Assembly (NCBI GenBank): GCA_025927665.1
Contig: JAICKZ010000098.1
Coordinates: forward strand, 1 to 10,613
DNA from: Steroidobacteraceae bacterium
GTDB lineage: Bacteria > Pseudomonadota > Gammaproteobacteria > Steroidobacterales > Steroidobacteraceae
Direction of reading: 5' to 3'
DNA: 10,613 bases
This document shows, one piece after another, positions 6,749-10,613 of this stretch. Position 1 is the stretch's first letter; each line of letters begins with the position of its first letter. Both the position numbers and the translations under genes were made by a program. The notes under the pieces were generated by a model. It saw only the letters and a list, made by a program, of their open reading frames with translations, searched no databases and was not told the origin of the DNA.

Positions 6749-7840
6749 TCAGACATTGAATCTGAAGTGCATAACGTCGCCTTCTTTAACTATATATTCC
6801 TTGCCTTCCAAACGCAGGCGGCCCGCCTCTTTGGCACCCTGCTCGCCGCGACCGGTAATGTAATCATCATAGGCAATCACTTCGGCACGAATAAAGCCTT
6901 TTTCGAAATCGGTATGAATGACGCCAGCGGCTTGCGGTGCAGTGGAGCCAGCACGTATCGTCCATGCACGTACCTCCTTAACGCCTGCGGTAAAGTAGGT
7001 TTGCAAGCCCAATAATTTATAACCACAACGAATCACGCGATTAAGACCGGGTTCTGCGAGGCCCATTTCTTTCAAGAAGTCGGCGCGATCGATTTCTTCC
7101 AGTTGCGAAATTTCGGCTTCGATAGCAGCACATACTGCCACTACTTCGGCACCTTCCTTTGCAGCCAGTGTGCTGACTTCATCCAGTCGCGGATTGTTGG
7201 TGAAACCATCTTCAGCAACATTGGCCACATACATCAGTGGCTTGATCGTGATCAAGTGCAGTTCGCGCAATAACTTATGCTCGTCAGCATCGAGCGCAAG
7301 CGATCGTGCTGGTGCGCCAGAATCTAAATGATCACGTAAACGCTTGAGCACTTCGCGCAACTTGATTGCATCTTTATCGCCGGTCTTCGCTGCTTTCTCT
7401 GCGCGTTGAAGTCCGCGCTCCACGCTGTCGAGATCAGCCAGTGCCAATTCAGTATTAATGACTGCGATGTCATCGAGTGGTCGTACTTTGCCCGCAACAT
7501 GAATGACATCATCATTTTCAAAACAACGCACCACATGAGCAATGGCATCTGTTTCACGAATGTGTGATAAGAACTTATTGCCCAATCCTTCACCTTTTGA
7601 AGCGCCTGCGACTAAGCCTGCAATATCCACAAATTCGACCATCGTTGGCAGGATGCGTTCTGGCTTAACAATCTCCGCCAAAGCTTGTAAGCGAGGATCG
7701 GGTACGGGCACGACACCCACATTGGGATCAATGGTGCAGAACGGATAATTTTCGGCAGCGATTTGCGCACGCGTCAATGCATTGAACAAAGTGGACTTGC
7801 CCACATTTGGCAAACCGACAATGCCACATTTAATACCCAT
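6749..7840 (-). CDS. ychF: Redox-regulated ATPase YchF (Obg-related)
   Basis: 363 residues, the same length as in E. coli. YchF is a cytoplasmic P-loop NTPase of the TRAFAC class that prefers ATP, binds ribosomes and modulates translation and oxidative-stress responses. The P-loop GLPNVGKST is at residues 9-17, the G3 motif VDIAGLVAGASKGEGLGNKF at 71-90, and the NVAE motif at 207-210 replaces the guanine-specific NKxD, as expected for an ATP-user. A coiled-coil hairpin lies around 130-180 and a C-terminal TGS domain at about 280-363. Start ATG 7840 has a weak GGAA site upstream. It is the last protein gene of the backbone cluster, with pth upstream and tRNA-Met downstream. Confidence 0.98.
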   Translation of the reverse strand: MGIKCGIVGLPNVGKSTLFNALTRAQIAAENYPFCTIDPNVGVVPVPDPRLQALAEIVKPERILPTMVEFVDIAGLVAGASKGEGLGNKFLSHIRETDAIAHVVRCFENDDVIHVAGKVRPLDDIAVINTELALADLDSVERGLQRAEKAAKTGDKDAIKLREVLKRLRDHLDSGAPARSLALDADEHKLLRELHLITIKPLMYVANVAEDGFTNNPRLDEVSTLAAKEGAEVVAVCAAIEAEISQLEEIDRADFLKEMGLAEPGLNRVIRCGYKLLGLQTYFTAGVKEVRAWTIRAGSTAPQAAGVIHTDFEKGFIRAEVIAYDDYITGRGEQGAKEAGRLRLEGKEYIVKEGDVMHFRFNV

Positions 7841-8015
7841 ATTTTATATTCCAGAAAATAATCAAATCATTCAAACAAGAAAACGTCTCTTATCTTCATT
7901 CGTGCTGAGCTTGTCGAAGCATTCTTGATTCTCTATACAAGAACCCTTCGATAAGCTCAGGCGAACGGCACTAATGTGATTAGTAATCTAACGCAAAATA
8001 TTGCTATCAAAAAAA
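7841..8015. other. pth-ychF gap with a REP-like hairpin
   Basis: A gap of 175 bases with no coding sequence. Its main content is the long inverted repeat listed at 7899-7966; the remainder is A+T-rich and probably holds the ychF leader. Confidence 0.5.
7899..7966. repeat. REP-like palindromic repeat (CTGAGCTTGTCGAAG family)
   Basis: Two inverted copies, TTCGTGCTGAGCTTGTCGAA (7899-7918) and its partner CTTCGATAAGCTCAGGCGAA (about 7947-7966), can pair over roughly 20 bases with few mismatches. An inner stem TTCTTG (7922-7927) with CAAGAA (7938-7943) caps the structure with a 10-base loop. The TGAGCTTGTCGAA core recurs between genes in many proteobacterial genomes as a REP-type element. Such hairpins can stabilise upstream mRNA or mark transcript ends; here it lies between pth and ychF. 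Confidence 0.75.
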
Positions 8016-8594
8016 TCACTTCGAATGAAGCGAATGCATTGCCTGCTCCGCTCCCATATTCAAAAACGTTGGCAATTTATCAACGCTTGCAGACAATGCT
8101 GTCATGATCAATTCTTCTTCCTTGGATGCAGCACGTTGCAATACAAAATCAATCACCTGTGATTTATCACCAGGATGACCAATCCCCAAACGCAAGCGCC
8201 AAAAATTTTGTCCAATATGCGTAATGATGTCACGCAATCCATTATGACCACCATGGCCTCCGCCCAACTTGAAACGCGCAATGCCCGGTAACAAATCCAA
8301 CTCGTCGTGTACCACCATGACTTGTTCACTGGGAATCTTCATGTAATCCATCAAGGCTCGCACTGCTAAGCCACTGCGATTCATATAAGTCTGTGGTTTA
8401 AGCAAAGTAATTTCATGTGCGTCAATTTTTATACGACACACATCACTTTGATAACGCGCATGACCGCGAAACTGCCCACCAAAACGACGTGCCAATGCAT
8501 CGACAAACCAAAAGCCCGCATTGTGGCGAGTCAGCAAGTGTTCTTGACCGGGATTACCCAGTCCGACAATTGCTTGCAAGGGTGTGCCTGACAT
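8016..8594 (-). CDS. pth: Peptidyl-tRNA hydrolase
   Basis: 192 residues, the usual length. Pth releases tRNA from peptidyl-tRNA that drops off ribosomes, by cleaving the ester bond, in the cytoplasm; it is normally essential. The characteristic residues are present: IVGLGNPG (9-16, with Asn14), the catalytic His24 in TRHNAGF, Asn72 in LKPQTYMNRSG, VVHDELDL (94-101, with Asp97), and Asn118 in GGHGGHNGLRDI. Start ATG 8594 has no clear Shine-Dalgarno, but no other start fits the family N-terminus. It follows rplY after a strong terminator, so it may be read-through dependent or have its own promoter. It belongs to the conserved prs-rplY-pth-ychF block. Confidence 0.98.
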   Translation of the reverse strand: MSGTPLQAIVGLGNPGQEHLLTRHNAGFWFVDALARRFGGQFRGHARYQSDVCRIKIDAHEITLLKPQTYMNRSGLAVRALMDYMKIPSEQVMVVHDELDLLPGIARFKLGGGHGGHNGLRDIITHIGQNFWRLRLGIGHPGDKSQVIDFVLQRAASKEEELIMTALSASVDKLPTFLNMGAEQAMHSLHSK

Positions 8595-8642
8595 GACAAT
8601 ACAACTTAAAGATAAATTCGGTTTGCAGCTTTACAAATACAA

Positions 8643-8670
8643 ACGGGGCTGTCCATACAGACAGCCCCGT
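8643..8670 (-). terminator. Intrinsic terminator after rplY
   Basis: ACGGGGCTGTC (8643-8653) and GACAGCCCCGT (8660-8670) form a perfect 11-base-pair G+C-rich stem with a 6-base loop. On the minus strand it is followed by TTTGTATTTGT, a moderately T-rich tail. It lies 15 bases after the rplY stop codon and before pth, so some read-through or a separate pth promoter is expected. Confidence 0.85.
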
Positions 8671-8685
8671 GAAGTACTTGATGTA

Positions 8686-9396
8686 TTACTTCTTGCCGCC
8701 TTCCTTCTTCGCAGGTGCAGCGGCAGGTGCAGCCGCTTTCGCGCCTGCAGCCGGAGCCGCCGCAGCGGGTGCAGCTTCGGTTGCAGCGGCCGCAGCGGGT
8801 GCGGCTTCAGCTTCTTCAGCACGTGGATGATGAATGGACACTACCGCATCATTGTGACCGTGCTTCAACGCAACCAATTCCACACCGGTTGGCAATGGAA
8901 TGTCACTGAGACGTTTGGTTTCATTCATGACCATTGCCGCCATATCCACTTCCAAATATTCCGGCAGATCTTTTGGCAGGCACATGATGTCTACTTCATT
9001 CGCCAAATGCGACACAATGCCACCTTGTGTTTTAACACCCGGTGCAATCGCCGCGTTCTTAAAGTGCAATGGAATCGTCATGTGAATAGGTGCGTCGTCG
9101 AACACACGTTGCAAGTCAATGTGCAACACTTGTGGCTTGGCAGGATGACGCTGAATATCTTTCAGAATGGCAACCTGGTTTTGATTGCCCATCTTGATGT
9201 TCAAAAGCGTTGAAAAGAAGCGCTCATTTTGTAGCGCAACTTGCAACTTTTGATGATCAAATGACAAGGTACTGGCTTGCGCCTTACCACCATACATGAT
9301 CGCCGGAACACGTCCAGCATGACGCAGGCGGCGGCTCGCACCCTTCCCCTGCTTGTCATCGCGGACTTCGGCGACAAGTTCAAATGCAGTTTTCAT
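8686..9396 (-). CDS. rplY: 50S ribosomal protein bL25, CTC/TL5 form
   Basis: 236 residues. bL25 binds 5S rRNA on the large ribosomal subunit. The N-terminal L25 domain covers about residues 1-95 (FELVAEVRDDKQGKGASRRLR, VPAIMYGG, then HPAKPQVLHIDLQRV), and a CTC/TL5-type beta domain about 100-195 (IPLHFKN---APGVK-QGG, DLPEYLEVDMA, VVSIHHPR). A low-complexity tail from about residue 196 is rich in Ala, Pro and Lys and ends KKEGGKK; such tails vary widely within the family. The enteric form has only the first domain. ATG 9396 has a GGAG ribosome site 9 bases upstream. It lies between prs and pth, and its transcript ends at the strong hairpin at 8643-8670. The reverse strand of the alanine-rich tail gives long false frames. 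Confidence 0.97.
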   Translation of the reverse strand: MKTAFELVAEVRDDKQGKGASRRLRHAGRVPAIMYGGKAQASTLSFDHQKLQVALQNERFFSTLLNIKMGNQNQVAILKDIQRHPAKPQVLHIDLQRVFDDAPIHMTIPLHFKNAAIAPGVKTQGGIVSHLANEVDIMCLPKDLPEYLEVDMAAMVMNETKRLSDIPLPTGVELVALKHGHNDAVVSIHHPRAEEAEAAPAAAAATEAAPAAAAPAAGAKAAAPAAAPAKKEGGKK

Positions 9397-9508
9397 TTCA
9401 ATATCTCCACAGTTACAAACACAAACACCTCATGACATCGCGACCAAAGTTCATGTGGTGTTACCTACAAATCAATTTATCAATACGACTCAGCAAACAT
9501 TACAGCTC

Positions 9509-9596
9509 TTGATCTCTAGTCAAAACCGTCAAAAACAAGGATGTTTTTGGCGGAGCCTACATGGATGTATTTACGGCGTTTTTGACACGAGATCAA
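9509..9596. repeat. Palindromic intergenic repeat with GGATG units
   Basis: The outer arms TTGATCTC (9509-9516) and GAGATCAA (9589-9596) are perfect complements, extended inwards by GTCAAAA-C against GTTTTTGAC. Inside lie smaller hairpins: CAAAAAC-AAGGAT-GTTTTTG (9530-9549) and TACAT-GG-ATGTA (about 9559-9570). The two loops carry AAGGATG and ATGGATG, a pattern seen in dispersed repeats of several gammaproteobacteria. It occupies the prs-rplY gap, just after the prs stop codon in the direction of transcription, and may end or stabilise the prs transcript. No gene is visible in this gap. Confidence 0.6.
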
Positions 9597-9614
9597 AGCA
9601 GTAGTGGGGCTTCA

Positions 9615-10568
9615 TTAATCTACATACAACGAGCTAACGCTCTCTTCATCACGAATACGCCGCATGGTTTCTGCAAGCAGTCCCGCAACGGTCAACTGAC
9701 GAATACGCGAACATGCACGCGCAGTCGGGCTCAGTGGAATAGTGTCAGTGACGACCAATTCATCCAAATCGGATCCATTGATTCGTTCAATCGCAGGGCC
9801 TGACAATACCGCATGGGTGATATAGGCAACGACACGTTTGGCACCGGCGCTCTTCAATGCACTGGCGCCGTGACACAGTGTGCCTGCGGTATCAACTAAG
9901 TCATCCACCAATACGCAATTCTTGCCTTCAACCTCACCAATGATGTTCATGACTTCAGCAACATTGGCGCGCGGGCGGCGCTTATCGATGATGGCAAGAT
10001 CCGCATCATCAAGACGCTTTGCCAATGCACGTGCGCGCACCACACCTCCGACATCGGGCGACACCACGACCATGTTTGGATATTTCTGTTTCCATACATC
10101 GCCCAGCAATACGGGAGATGAATACACATTGTCGACGGGTATATCGAAGAAGCCTTGAATCTGATCTGAATGCAAATCCACGGTGAGTAATCGATCCACG
10201 CCAGCACCCATAATCATGTTGGCAACCAACTTGGCGGTGATTGCTGAGCGTTGTGCGCGTGGACGACGATCCTGACGCGCATAACCAAAGTACGGAATGA
10301 CAGCGGTAATGCGACCTGCGGAAGCACGCCGACATGCATCGACCATGATCAGCAATTCCATCAAGTGATCGTTGGTCGGCGCACAGGTAGGTTGGACGAT
10401 AAACACATCGCGACCACGGACGTTGTCCATGATCTCTACACTCAGTTCGCCATCACTGAAACGATCAACGCTGGCGCGTCCAAGAGGCATATTCAGATGA
10501 CGCGCGATGTCGCTTGCCAATGTTCGATTGGCATTACACGTAAACACCGCCATGCTGGAACGATCCAC
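9615..10568 (-). CDS. prs: Ribose-phosphate pyrophosphokinase (PRPP synthetase)
   Basis: 317 residues, the expected size of a class I enzyme. It makes PRPP from ribose 5-phosphate and ATP for nucleotide, histidine, tryptophan and NAD synthesis in the cytosol. Visible motifs are SDGEL (38-42), the ATP-side segment PYFGYARQDRR (92-102), the metal and ribose-phosphate segment DLHSDQIQGFF (131-141), the catalytic flexible loop DKRRPRANVAEV (195-206, with Lys196 and Arg198) and the PRPP-binding loop VLVDDLVDTAGTL (219-231). The start GTG 10568 is preferred because TGAGG lies 5 bases upstream; the ATG at 10553 (MAVFTCNAN) matches relatives too but lacks a ribosome site. It opens the conserved prs-rplY-pth-ychF block. 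Confidence 0.98.
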   Translation of the reverse strand: MDRSSMAVFTCNANRTLASDIARHLNMPLGRASVDRFSDGELSVEIMDNVRGRDVFIVQPTCAPTNDHLMELLIMVDACRRASAGRITAVIPYFGYARQDRRPRAQRSAITAKLVANMIMGAGVDRLLTVDLHSDQIQGFFDIPVDNVYSSPVLLGDVWKQKYPNMVVVSPDVGGVVRARALAKRLDDADLAIIDKRRPRANVAEVMNIIGEVEGKNCVLVDDLVDTAGTLCHGASALKSAGAKRVVAYITHAVLSGPAIERINGSDLDELVVTDTIPLSPTARACSRIRQLTVAGLLAETMRRIRDEESVSSLYVD

Positions 10569-10613
10569 ACCTACCTCACGCTACCGGCTCCGAAGCTGAG
10601 TTCAATTCAACTC

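Noticed and set aside
8584..9213. 209-codon plus-strand open frame
   Set aside because: It is antisense to rplY; its Ser/Cys/Arg-rich section mirrors the alanine-rich tail of bL25.

Overview
The window joins two very different halves of one bacterial chromosome, probably a beta- or gammaproteobacterium. The right part (about 6.57-10.61 kb) is conserved backbone, all on the minus strand, in the order prs (PRPP synthetase), rplY (ribosomal protein bL25, long CTC form), pth (peptidyl-tRNA hydrolase), ychF (P-loop ATPase), tRNA-Met(CAT). This order is typical of those two classes. All four proteins are full length with intact motifs. Repeats fill two of the gaps (a REP-like hairpin between pth and ychF, a GGATG-type palindromic repeat between prs and rplY), and a perfect intrinsic terminator follows rplY.

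The left part (1 to about 6.56 kb) looks like a decaying genomic island ending at the tRNA gene. Next to the tRNA 3' end is the N-terminal stub of a tyrosine integrase, cut off where the tail of an IS1182-like insertion sequence begins. Further left are a frameshifted DUF4177-like small gene missed by ordinary ORF calling, a secreted ankyrin-repeat protein gene whose stop codon lies inside an integron attC-like hairpin, and at the far left the tail of an IS3-family element.

The core of the island is a cluster of exported proteins. Two full-length genes in opposite orientation (631-1647 minus, 3134-4162 plus) encode related TIM-barrel/glycoside-hydrolase-like proteins. A C-terminal fragment of a third relative lies at 2676-2837 (minus). 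Between the fragment and the 631-1647 gene is a gene for an unrecognised exported protein (1658-2648 minus), frameshifted in a run of six C. Fragment, frameshifted gene and 631-1647 gene run in the same direction, with only 10 bases between the last two, so they probably formed one operon. The plus-strand relative is visibly richer in G+C than its neighbours and was probably acquired separately.

I infer that the exported cluster acts on an extracellular or periplasmic polysaccharide, but neither family could be named with certainty. The most notable items are the three-member family with an exported partner, the attC-like site on the ankyrin gene, and the tRNA/integrase/IS junction that marks the island edge.
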